This document shows, piece by piece, positions 22,885 to 34,035 of a stretch of 64,000 nt of DNA. The stretch spans positions 2,497,651-2,561,650 of the forward strand of contig JASKMD010000020.1 of the NCBI GenBank assembly GCA_030144725.1, in the 5' to 3' direction. The stretch's first letter is position 1; each line of letters begins with the position of its first letter. Origin of the DNA: Haematococcus lacustris (lineage: Eukaryota > Chlorophyta > Chlorophyceae > Chlamydomonadales > Haematococcaceae). Under the pieces are notes generated by a model, which worked only from the letters and a program-made list of their open reading frames with translations, ran no database searches and was not told the DNA's origin. The position numbers and the translations under genes were made by a program.

Positions 22885-24888
22885 AGATGTCGCGCAACAT
22901 GAACCTCCTCGCCCTGGTCTGCTTGGTGCTTGCTGGTGAGTGCAAATATGCGCCCTGCCTGTCTTGTTCGCGTTTTTGGAGCAGCTGCGCGGTTACTCGC
23001 TGCTGCGATAGCCCGTCAAAACTCGGCGGCGCCCTGACGTCGCTGCAAGCGCCGCGATAGACGAGGATCGCCAGGCCCCGTCGCGCTGCTCCGTCAGTGT
23101 CGCGACGATGCCGTGCTCAGCTGGTCCCGGCAGCCGCGGTGGCGATTTGAGGTTGCGCTCTCGTGTTCGTGATCATCGCATCGACCTGTGCCAATGCGCT
23201 GCGAGCCGCGAGAACATCGCGCTAGTTGATCTCTACGCATATCAAGACCGGCCGCAACGCACGCAGCAGTTTGTTGCTGCCTGCCTGCCTGCAGAACTGG
23301 CATCGGCGCAAGACGTGCCACAGGAGTGCATGTCTGGAGCGATGTCCCTGCAATCCGCCTGCTCTTCCGAGCTGTCCAAAGCCTCAGCTACCCTGGGGGT
23401 CCCAGTAGTAAGTGGTTCTTCTCATCCTCAACCTCATCCTCATCCTCGTCATCATTCTATGGCTGTCTCCGATCTGTGGTCCAATTGGATACTGCCGGCA
23501 TGGCTGCACCACATGAAAATGTGTACAAAGACTCCCCAAGAATAGGCCGATGGAGTGTGCACCAGTCAATGTTTGCCTTGCCATGTGTGCTGGCGTCCTA
23601 AGCCACTGGACGCAATCTCCAGTGCCATGAGGCATGCTGTGACACACCAGCTGGGCGTGCTGCTTCCTCCCCTTCAGGCTCGCATGCTTCCATCCCAACC
23701 CGCATATCCATGTGCCCTACTCCAGTGCTGTGTCCCTGCCGCCCTGCTGCCACCCTGCTGCCACCTTGCTGCCACCTTGCTGCCACCTTGCTGCCACCTT
23801 GCTGCCGCCTTGTGGCCACCTTGCTGCCGCCTTGCTGCCGAGCATCAGTAGCCCCAGCGGAATGGTATGTCCCTGGCCTGCCTGCAGACTGGCAACGACC
23901 CTGCTTCTCTGGGTCAGGCAGTTCAAAAGGCTACTGCCAGTGGCAAGAGCGACCAGGCCTTGGCTGAGTTCAAGCCCAGCTCGGGCTGCTGCAAGGCCGC
24001 CTGTGCCTTTGGTGCTGCGGTGAGGTGCTGCCACATGCCACTGACAGCTGCGGGGCTGACGCTGCCTGCCCAACATAGCACTGAGTGCTCTGCTGCGTGT
24101 GCAGGGCTGCCTGTGCAAGCAGAGTGTAGTGGACATGACCAACTCGGTTATGAAAGTGGACTCCGGCATGGCCAAGCAGTGTAAGTGGCTGCGCGGCAGG
24201 CACAATGTGAGCAAAGTGGTTGTGGCACATGTGGCGCTGTACAGGCTACCGCATAACAGCAGCATTGGCCACACCCTCGGGCGAAACCTCCTGGCCTGAG
24301 CCTCCCTTGCATCCCCTCCGCAGCCTTCCCCTAGCCTCTTCTCAGCTTCCCTCAGTCTCCCCTTGGCCTGCTTGCGGGACGTGTTCTGTGCAGCCATCCT
24401 GTTGCCTTCATGAGCCTGTGGTGTGGCCTAGCAACCTGATGGCTGGTGAGGTGAGCGGTGTAGCTGTACCTAGGTGCGTAGCAATGGTCTGTGTGCTGCA
24501 TGTGCGCAGTCATCAACGCCTTCGCCTCGAAGTGCGGCTTCCAGGAGGTCAGCCTGGCTGCTGGTGAGTAGGTACCAGCCATTCACCCCACCCACCCCTT
24601 AACAAGTTAAGCGATACGGGTTGGAAGGTGGCTAGTAGCTGCAGCCCATGGCTCACAGTACTCCATGCAGAGGCAGGGCAGGAGCTTGCCCCTAGGCTGA
24701 CCTTGGCTGCTGGGTCATTCCTGGCTGCTGGATCAACCCTGGCTGCTGGCCATTCGTAAGCCAAGGGCTGAGCCAATGGGAGGCCTGAGTCGTGGCTTGA
24801 GGCCTGAGTCATGGCTTGGGGTCGTGCTTGTGATGCAGGCACCTGCAGTGGTGACAAGGCGCCCGCTGGTTTCAAGTGTCCAAGCTGA
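22885..24888 (+). CDS. small cysteine-rich secreted protein, copy 1 (157 aa)
   Basis: Six exons join in perfect phase: 22885-22933, 23295-23407, 23888-24019, 24105-24180, 24510-24563 and 24839-24888 (TGA). Exon 1 encodes a signal peptide (MSRNMNLLALVCLVLAG). The mature part has ten cysteines: QECMSG, LQSACSS, SGCCKAACAF, GCLCKQS, SKCGF, GTCSG and FKCPS. The spacing C...C...CC...C...CxC...C resembles the eight-cysteine helical fold of plant lipid-transfer proteins and 2S albumins with extra cysteines; this is analogy, and the family is not identified. It is expected to be disulphide-bonded and secreted or lumenal. A diverged paralogue lies divergently on the minus strand (start 21142), with a broken inverted copy between them. 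Intron 2 holds an 11-bp minisatellite. Confidence 0.75.
23740..23845. repeat. 11-bp minisatellite (TTGCTGCCACC)n in intron 2
   Basis: About nine units, the reverse complement of the array at 21961-22146. It ends exactly where sequence shared by the inverted duplication (GCATCAGTAGCCCCAGCGG) begins. Confidence 0.9.
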
Positions 24889-25440
24889 GGTGGTGACGAG
24901 CGCGTCCCATGATTTGGCGGGCATTGCTGATCATGTCCGTGTATCGGTCGCGCCGTTGCGCCTTCCACAGTCTGCACCCAGACATTACAGGCACAGTGCT
25001 GTCGTTGCTGCAGGCGGCACCGTCGCAATCCTAGGGCAATAGATGTAGGTTAGTCGCAGCAGTCCGCAGGCCCATTGCGCAGGTTGTATCGCACCCTTGC
25101 AAAGCAGATCGAACACAAATGTTCCTCGCCTTGGAACCAGCAGGATCTCTGAGCAGTTGGCCCAAACGTGGGGACTGCCTATCTGCCAGCTCTCTCCCAG
25201 GCAGCCAGGCAGCCAGGCAGCCCGAGGCAGCTGAGCAGTCGAAAGCATTGGCAACCCCTGACCAACCTGACCTATTGTGGGGCAAGGGCAAGGCAGCTAA
25301 ACCCATTAATCTCCAATAAGCAGGGGATCTGGACTAGGGATGAACAGCATATCCTGACCCGTGATTAGCGGCACAATGATGTGTGCCGGGCACACTGTCG
25401 GTCATGTGATAGGGGGTCAGCTCCAGCACACACGGCAACG
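24889..25440. other. intergenic, no gene recognised
   Basis: Follows the cysteine-rich gene. A short GGCAGCCA direct repeat sits at about 25199-25220. No conserved frame was found. Confidence 0.4.
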
Positions 25441-25500
25441 CAGGTACATATGTCCCTAACAAATAGGGGCTGTGTAACCTGATATCCGGTTATATTGTCC
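25441..25500 (-). other. conserved Fanzor 3' flank block (candidate element end / guide RNA region)
   Basis: Read on the minus strand, this block (GATATCAGG, TACACAGCCCCTA, TTGTTA) lies about 110 bp beyond the C-terminal end of the Fanzor copy at 25605-27291. Nearly the same block follows the Fanzor fragment at 45350-45975 (at about 45976-45999). Conservation past the coding part at two loci suggests the transposon right end. In TnpB and Fanzor systems the guide RNA maps to this side, so a guide-RNA role is possible; that part is inference. Confidence 0.4.
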
Positions 25501-25604
25501 GGGCCAAGTCCTGATTCCCTGGCCCCCACCCTTTTAAAGGAGGCTGATTAACAATGGCATGAAATACATGCTCCAGGTACAGCTGTACCAGTGCCCAGAA
25601 TATA

Positions 25605-27291
25605 TCACTGTGCCACAGGCCGCTGGGCCAGGGCCTTGAGTGCTTGGTCCTGCAGCTTCTTGTAGCTCAGGTGAAGGTACTCCCTGCCTAGGGCTGGTGC
25701 CCCTTGCTCGGCCTGACCACCTGCACTGCTCCACTGGGCATTATGGGGCCTCCCCTGCCCGCTGGAGGTTGAGAGCTGAGTTGCAGTCTCTGTCCACCCA
25801 TCTGGGTGGCCTGGTCCAGCTTGGGGCACCACATGAGACACTGCACTGGCGCCTCAAACCGCTGGCTCCAGGCTGACCGCAGCAAGCGGTCCTCAACCTG
25901 ACATGCTCGGGGTTTGCAGCCAGCAGGCCTGGTGGGCTTGCTGCGCTTCAGCAACTTCTTGCAGGGCTGGGTACGGTTCACACCTGAGCTGACCCGGCTG
26001 GTGTGGGACTCATTCACTGGACCACCTTGCCAGGCAGCCTGTCGCTGCTGGGCCTCTCCATCACCTTGTGGTAGGCCTGCAGCACGGCGTTGGGCCCCCA
26101 CCCACCCCAAATGCCGATGCCAACGTTGCTCAAGAACACCACCAGCTGCTTGCGTGTCCCCCACCACTGCTAAGACACATCAGCTGCCTCTTCCTTCAGC
26201 TGCATGGCACAAAAGACACAAAATGCACATAGTGGTCACATGGTCACACGAGGGGCATTCTTCAGCCTCTGGCCCTGCCTCCGCCCCTCTGCCATTTGCA
26301 CACCCACCTTCCCGCAAAGCGATCCAGGACCCTCTGTAGCGCCGCACAGCCTGAGCTTCTGTCCCGCCCGCTGGGGTGCAGGTACTTCTCCCACACTGCA
26401 TTCCAGGTGGCCAGGGTGACGGCCACATGCTGCTACATAGCCACCAGGGAGGTGCCTGCTGGGCTGGCTGCTGCAGCTGGAGCTTGATGTCGTCACTCAA
26501 CGCTGAGTGTTGCGCCAGGCCACAGGCAAGCCTCGGTCATGTCAAGCCACTGCCTGTCTGCCCTGGCTCCTGGCCAGCTAGCATATGTACAAGCTGTCCA
26601 GTATGCCATCCTCATCCCACGCCCCGAGGCTGCGCTTGCTGCCTAGATGGCGCCGGGGTCCAACCCCATACCCATCTGTGTGGCTAGGACGCCCGCTTGT
26701 CAGCCAGGCCCTTGCCTATGTCAGCTGATGGGCGCTTGCTGCTGCTGCCAGAGGAGCCTGCTGCTGGGCTGCTGCTGCCAGAGGGGTCAGAGGGGTCTGC
26801 AGCTCCCTGGCATTTGGGGAAGGGCGCATGGGTGGTGCACACACACACACACGGACCCCATCAGTGAGGATGTGCCTATCAAACACAACCCCCTTGCTAG
26901 CCAGCTTTACTTTCTTAAAGACTCTGTTCCAATTCATGTAAACGACATCCTTGGCTACAAATGCTACATCAGTGAACTTGTCCAGGCCTAGCTCCCTGCG
27001 TAACCCATGCAGGGCCCGGCTATCTAAACTGATGAAATGGGCACTGACCCAGGAATGGGGGTGAGGATCAAGGGTGGGAGGGAGGCTGGCGCCCTGGGAC
27101 CCTTGCACCTGCCCTTGCCTCTGCCCTTGGGTAAGGGTGTGGGGTCCTGCCATCTCTCCAGGCACCTGTTTCATGTGGATGGCGCAAACATCCGGCGGTA
27201 CAGCGGACCGACACAGCCTAAGCTGAGGGGAACATCCAAACATGCCAGCTGAAACGTCCACTACCGGACACCCCAGCCCCCTCAGCATCAT
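25605..27291 (-). pseudogene. Fanzor (TnpB-like RNA-guided nuclease) copy A, near full length, decayed
   Basis: Fanzors are eukaryotic relatives of TnpB with a split RuvC nuclease. Read from high to low coordinates this copy has an N-terminal region with ALHGLRRELGLDKF and GVRVCV (27040-26860). Ruv[12 protein letters not shown] (about 26670-26640) is followed at once by a TAG where a sister copy at 40.6 kb has CAG (Gln). The RuvC-II region has AAT GAG at the VDEF position (about 26010), so Asp is changed but Glu kept, with a frame break. Next come a zinc-finger-like part with PVQCLMWCPK and RuvC-III WVDRDCNSALNLQR (about 25800-25765). The tail LSYKKLQDQALKAL is also seen in related copies. 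Several stops and frameshifts make it non-functional. A conserved block follows at 25441-25500. Confidence 0.8.
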
Positions 27292-28181
27292 AGTTGGGAG
27301 GCGGATAATGAAGCCCCGAGAAAAAGCCCTCTACAGCTTCCGTGTTGACGAGCGATCATCTGTGTCAAACCGCCCTCGCTTTTCATGCTGAGGCTGAGCC
27401 ACGCTCCTTTTCTTATTATTTTGTGGCTCAGACGTATCGTACATTAGGGTCGGCATGCGAACATGTTGCCTATTGTTTCACGGGCTCCATGCATCATCGC
27501 AAGTGTCGCTGTGCAGTGTAGCAGTTAACACCAAAGTCTGGGGCGAACTCGGCACAGCACACACTGAGCGCGCCTTGTGATGCACAGCCGCCCTGTGGCA
27601 CGAGTTTGCTGAAGTACAGGATGGCCATACATAACCAGGACGACTACGACCCATTTGGGTGCCCTTCATAATCACTGTAGCATCTGGAAAGCAAAGCCAA
27701 GCGTTCCAGGCACCATTTCTGAGGTTACCCTGCATGGCCTAGTCCCCGTGTCTGCCCTGCCTGACGTTGGTGTCACAATCTACCTACGAGCACATGCACA
27801 TACTGCACAACTGGTGCCATACCCAGCCCATCTAGCACTGCACAGTCATGCTTCCTAATCTGGCTCCTAATCTGGCTCTGAATCAGTTGTCCTAATATGG
27901 CTATCACACATGTTGGTCATGTACACCCATGCAGGTAATGAGCACTGTTGACTGATCAAACACATGTTTCATTATGTGGCTGTGTAGGGCCTTTCCCTTG
28001 GAATGGGCATCTACCCCGTAACCTCCTGTCTCACCCAAATGGCCCAGGCCAAGTCATGGTGAGTGGTTGGGGCCAGCTTCATTCACTTCCTGCTACCACC
28101 CTCCCTTGTCTTCACCTGGCCCTCCTTTGCCTCCTCCTGCGTTTCCTCACGTTCCCCGTGCCAACACCCTCACCTGGCTGT
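27292..28181. other. intergenic, no gene recognised
   Basis: Contains a 9-bp stem hairpin (CTGAGCCAC / GTGGCTCAG, about 27390-27430). The block GGGTCGGCATG near 27449 resembles one near 50155 beyond Fanzor copy F. This stretch also covers the 3' untranslated region of the PH-domain gene. Confidence 0.4.
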
Positions 28182-31100
28182 TCAATCACTGTCCCAGTTT
28201 TCCTCCACAAAGGCAGCGTCTGCCGTCACGCCCGAGTCTGGCTGAGCCGCAAACATCTGGTTCTTGTGCATGCGCACCTGCCCAGACCCAGCCACTTGCC
28301 TCAGGTCTTGCATCTCGTCGCTGTCTTCAAGCCTGCCCTGCACCTTGACCTGGTTGGGCCCCTTCCTTGGCTGTTGCAAGGCAGCTGGTGGGCTTGGCTG
28401 CACTGGTGGGTGATGCTGCCGCTGTACACCCGCCCCTTCATCATCATCGCTGTCCCAGCTGCTGCGCATCAGGGGCTGGCCAGAAGCTGCTGCCGCCAAC
28501 CTATCTGGCTGCTGTTCTACTCGACTGTGCACCGCCTGAGGCTGCTGTGGTGTCGGAGCCACGGGCCGAGTACGACTGACCGTGCTCCCCATGGCGGAAT
28601 CCACATCAGCATCACGATGTGCCATCTGCTGTGGCTGTGCTGTGCTAGCTTTGTAGACGAGGCCTGAGGTCTTGGCTGAGCCCGCTGTGCGAGGTGTGTT
28701 GCTGATTGACCTGCTAGAGGCGGCAGGAGTGCTGTGCGCCTCACCATCCGAAGAGTCTGCATCCCAGTCCTCCTCCACCCAATTCTCCTCAGACACACCC
28801 GCTTGGCTGTGTGACGGCTGGCTGGCTGGCGGCTGTTGCATAACCCTGGAGGTGGCTGCCCCACTGAGCCCTTGCGTGCTTGTGGAACTGGCCCCTGCAC
28901 GGGGTCCAGCACTGCGGATGCGAGCAGCACCAGCTGCCTCTGGGGACAGTAGGACCACCTGATCAGCTGCAGGAGGTTGTGGGCGTGGCAGGGATCGGCT
29001 GAGGCCTGCACCTGGGCGTGAAACTGTACTGGGCACAGGGGCAGGCTGTGGGGCAGGTGACAGCTCCAGGCGCTCCTCCTGGGCTGCGGAGGGCAGAAGT
29101 TTGTGCCGCTCTGCACTGAAGCGGGAGGAGGCAGCACTGCCTGGCCGGGACCCATGGCCAACGCCATTGGTGTGGCTGGCTGGCTGATCCAGGGTCAGCA
29201 CATCCTGGGCAGGAACAGGAGGAAGAGGGGGACGGCGGGCACCTGTGCCTCTAGCTGAGCTGCTGGCGGGACTGTGTGCTCGCTCCACCCTCACAGCAGC
29301 CTCGCTGGCGGCATCCTCGACCAGACTACAGCTGTTGGCACTGTTGACGCTACGCAGGGTGGGTGAGTACTCATCCTGCACCTTGGCTGTCAATGGTTTG
29401 AACCGAGGGCTGTCATATGCCGGAGACGGGCTGTTGGCTGTGACAGTTGCAGCAGCAGCCGCTGCTGTCAGGGCTGGTGCGTTTGGGGCAGGCGGTGGGT
29501 GCTGCAGGGGGATGTTGAGGCGGGCGGCTCGATCACTGGATCGGCCCGGCTCTGCGGAGCGGGTGCGTACGGGGGAGTCATACCTCTCTGTGTTGCAAGG
29601 CAGCGCCTGTGAGTCTCGCTCGCTGCCTGCATGGAGCAGTAGGACAGCATGGCAGCATGCGTTCACGTAAAATGAGTCACTCTGCTGGGATCTTGGCTGG
29701 GCGGTGCATACTCATGGCATGCCTGGACACATGTCATTTGATAACGTAACTTTATCTTCAAGACGTTTGAGGTGTATGAATGGCTAAGCACCTGAGCTGT
29801 GGAAGGGCTGGACCTCCTGCTCTGGGTCGTCTTCACTCGGCTGGGCTTTGGTCGGAGTAGACATCATCATGTTGCCCATACGGGGATTGGCCAGTAGAGA
29901 TCTGCGGGCAGAAAGCATTATGGTTACCCCAGACGCTGACATGACTGATACCCCCATACAATGAGGACTGCAAGCAGAACCAAACAAGCAGAGAGACAGC
30001 AAGCAGGCCATTTGCTGGCAGCAAGCTGCGCAGAGTGTGCCACAGATCCTGACCTGGGAGATGGTGGACGTTCAGGTAATTGCAAGCTCTGACTCTTGGG
30101 AGGAGAGATTTGTCTCAGCAAGGGTGCTGCTTTCTGCACAGCTGGCTTTGCAGGTGCTGCTTTTACCACTGGAGACTCCCCTTCATCACTGTCAGCCTCA
30201 ATTGTGAAGGCGGTGATGATCTGATTCTGCAAGCAGGAAGTGTGATAGTACATGGAGGTTAAGGATGGCATTAAGAATACAGTGGTTGCTTGTGGGGTAG
30301 ACATCCCAGTGTAGACAACATGACATGACAAGCGTAAGGCTCTAGTCACTCAATGTAGGAAAGCTATGATAACATCACAACAAGGCAAGCTGTCTGCATT
30401 ACATCTAAGCAGCTAAAGCCAGAGGCAACGAGTCCAGATCAGTGATGACATGCTGCAACAATAGGCTAAAGCAGGGTAAGGCAAGCAGAGGTGATGCACT
30501 GCAGGCATGGGCCACGCAGGAGGTTGCGGCCCGCTCCCCCACCACACAGAAACGCAGTACTTGGTATTGCCCCCTGCAAGTCTACTGTACATGTCAAGTG
30601 TAGCACGTCGGCTGCACGTGATAATGAACTGTGGCCTACAGCTGAGCACAACGGAGCCCCAGGTGCTGAAGTAGCTGAGCAGCTTAGCCAAAGTGTTGTG
30701 GTGTGAAGTGGAACTGCACGCCATGTCTTGTGGCTCTCCCATCATTACATGCGTCCCACTGGCAGCAGTAATGCCCACATTCTGGATTATACAGGTAAAC
30801 TCCCAGGACAACGCTTTGCTGCTTGCCAAAGCCTTGGCCACCCACCCTCTTGACAGGCTCTGGTGTGAAACTACTAGCAGACCGCTGCACTGCTGACCCT
30901 TGTGCGGCACCTCGTTTAGACCTGTGCCACGCAAAGAAAACCATCTGTTGCTGCTTGTGTTCCAGTATGTGGCTGCTGCGGGCAAGCATAAAGAATGAGG
31001 CACTAGAACCCCAGTATGTCTTCCACTCACAGCACTCTTTCCATGGCGTGGAGCCATTTGTCTGCCTGACCTGGCGACTCCGCAGCCACTCGCAGGACAC

Positions 31101-31463
31101 GCTCAGGGAAGCGCATCTGCAGGCACCGAAATGTCCCATCGCCCTTCGACTCGCTTCCCCGTACGCGCATACCTTGCTCTCCTTCGTCAAATCTCACCTC
31201 AAGCTTAATTTCGTCTATACGCTTCACCCATTGGCACTCGAGCAAGCTGAAAACCACAATGTTTGCTTCTTTCAGTTCCTTCGGGTCTTTCGCATATGCC
31301 AATGTTTCGTCGGTCAGCTCGAACCATCGTTTTTGGTACTTCTTGGCCTGTAGAATGGATGAAGTTTCGTGTCAGGCAAGAGTATCACGACCAAGATTGC
31401 ACTGTTGCGTACCAATAGAGACTTGGATTGTGACTTCTTCTTGAGCCACCCCGAAAGAATCAT
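28182..31463 (-). CDS. PH-domain protein with long disordered, tryptophan-acidic tail
   Basis: Exon 1 31463-31413 (ATG after an in-frame TAG) encodes MILSGWLKKKSQSKSLL. Exon 2 31347-31031 continues AKKYQKRWFELTDETLAYAKDP and ends near PGQADKWLHAMER. Together they make a complete pleckstrin-homology domain, with the initial GWLKK strand, the KRWFEL strand and the C-terminal W-containing helix; PH domains bind phosphoinositides or proteins. Exons 30226-30054, 29901-29792 and 29626-28182 (stop) join in phase with one another and encode a long Ser/Pro/Ala-rich tail. The tail carries repeated acidic tryptophan motifs: SEENWVEEDWDADSSD, SSWDSDDDEG and a final VEENWDSD. At least one small exon between 31030 and 30227 is missing from my model, because the phases do not match there. 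Family name unknown. Confidence 0.7.
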
Positions 31464-32034
31464 TGACGCCAAAGTATCTGGTCGCTGCTTGCCTGACTAG
31501 CGCACGCAAACTCCTGCCTTTACCGTTAGCAGCTGAAGCAACACGACATGCAAGTCATGGTTAGACTTGCATAACACCATTCATGCGATCTATCTCATCA
31601 AACCTTAGCTTTGAGTACATTACACCAGCCCACGATCAAACGCGTGTACCATCTCAGTGAAGGACTTTACTGATCAATCAGGTTACGGGAAAGACGTCGG
31701 CAGTTGTGTTCGTTTTAATACATACATCAGCACATATTTCCCTACTATTAAAAGATGCATTATCTGGAAATCGGTACATCACCGTGCAGAGAGCGGAACC
31801 AGCCTAGGGCGGTAACGTGCTATCTGCAAGCGGATAAGTACGACACCACACCCAACAAGCCTGCCCGAATTCAAACAAGCAGCAGCCTAATCAGTGTCCA
31901 TAGCAAAAGACACGGAACTGGCTGAAGCAACTCCTAGCGACCCAAGGATGAGGCAGGCACGGCAGGCAGGCAGGCAGGCAGGCATGTCCCCGGCGTCGTG
32001 CTTAGTAGTGCTGATCACCTTGCCACCGACGCTG
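31464..32034. other. intergenic between PH-domain gene start and PEX19 stop
   Basis: AT-richer sequence that should hold the PH-domain promoter and the PEX19 3' untranslated region. A GGCA tetranucleotide run lies at about 31961-31984. No gene was recognised. Confidence 0.5.
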
Positions 32035-34002
32035 CTACATGATGCAGCACTCTTTCTGCAGCTCTGCTGGCAGGTTCTTCAAGAGCTCCTCAGGCAGCAT
32101 GTCATCAGGTAGATCCAGATTTGACAGGTCAATGTTTTCCAGGCCATGTGGCTCTCCTGCGGTCGTCTCACAGCATGGCATGGAACTGCTGATCCAGGCA
32201 GTATGTTTGCTGCCAAGGCCCCCACAGTTACCAACAGCCGCAATGCTACCCAACCATTTGCCGTGTCACACTCACCAGTGTGTCTGCTTTCAAATGACAA
32301 ACTTGATGTGAAGGTGGTGATGATGGTACTGCTGCTCATGACACAGCCATTACCTGGCACTTCGTCATCTGCACCAGGCTCAGTGGTTGATGCCTGGGTG
32401 CTGCTGCTGATCTCGTCCACGATGGCCTTCGGGGGGTCCCCATGCTGCTGCATCTGCATGTTGAGCACCATGCACACATGTGTGGCTCATGTGATGCATG
32501 GACTGCCATGCCAGCATGCTTTCCAGTAAGGGTGGCAGGAGGGCGCCCACAACAGCCAACACATCCGCACTGTGTATAGCACGAGCTCAGACAAGAGGTG
32601 AGGCTGATGCAGAACAGACAATCGTACCCAAGGCTGGGCAGACCCCCACCTGTTGCACTAGCTCCAGCAAGCGCTTAAAGTCCTTTGGTGCAGTCTCGTA
32701 ATGGCAGCACACTTGCTCAATGGCTTCCAATTGCAGCCTGTACCGCTGCAGCTCGTGGTCAGGCAGGCTGCCAGAGGCGGCCTGCTCAGCTAGCCACGGC
32801 GGGTACTTGTCGCGTATCTCCTGCACCGGGGCCAGGGCTCATGGCGCAAGCGAGCATGACCTGTAGCGTGTCTGTGTCTGTATCAGTATCTGTATCTGTA
32901 TCTGTATCTGTGTCTGTGTCTGTATCTGTGTCTGTGTGTTTCCCGCAACGCTGACAGGCGGATGTCATGTAGTGATGATGACAATGACAGGGGTCAGAGG
33001 GGGTGCTTGGGCACATCAGATGTTGCGAGTAGATGACACATGAGGCCTCCCCAGTCCACAACCCTTGCCATGGCCTGCCCTTGCCACGAGTAGCCATGCA
33101 GGCAATGTGGTGCTGCATGCACCATGGTGCAGTGCTGGCAGTGGGTGGCAGTGAGCAGGCAGCTGAGCAAGGCAGGGTGTTGGGTGGGCTGGTGGCCCTC
33201 ACCTTCAGGGGCCCGTACAACACGTCCTTGCTCAGCAGGTTCTGCATGATGAAGTCAACCATGAAGCTGGACTCCTCTCCACCTAGAACCACAGGGCACA
33301 CACGGCGGGCAGAAGCCTGGGGCTGAGCAGAGACTTGCTTAGTTTGGCTACTTCCTTGCACACGTTTGCCGAGGTTGCCTAGTTTGGCCACTTCCTTGCA
33401 AACACCGCCATAGTTTCTCTATCACTGCGGCAAGACAAACGATGTTCATATAGTCAAGTAGAGCTTTGAGCGTCCTTGATTAGGGACAGGCTGCTGTACC
33501 CTGATCTGCCAGGGCCTGTACATTGCTACCCATCCCTCCAAGCTTTCAAGAGGGGTAGCCTGGGGCCCAGCAGCACTGCCTGGGGCCTGCAGGGGCTCAG
33601 GACTGTGCTCCCATCCGATCGCTATTCATCCATCCATCTCCCTCATCTAACCCCCATTTACTCCCCATTCAACCCCAATCGACCCACATTATCACCCAGT
33701 TATCTCCCAGTTATCCCCAGTTATCTGCCGTGTACCCGCCATTCATGCTCTCCTCCACCCATCATGTATCCCCACCCGCAAGAGCATCCCTGAAACCCTG
33801 CTTGCCAGGTCTAGTATTGAGGCACACATGTGCAACACACACACCCACACACAGTGCAGCCAGGCACTGTCCAGCAAAGTGCCCACAGCTTGGCACAAGC
33901 GTCGCTGGGGCACGGTTGCACGTAGCATTGGTCCACTTGCAGCATTGCAAGCAACAGCGTGCTGCACATCGCCAGATAGGATGAGCCCCCAGGTTCAGCA
34001 GA

Positions 34003-34035
<33 letters not shown>

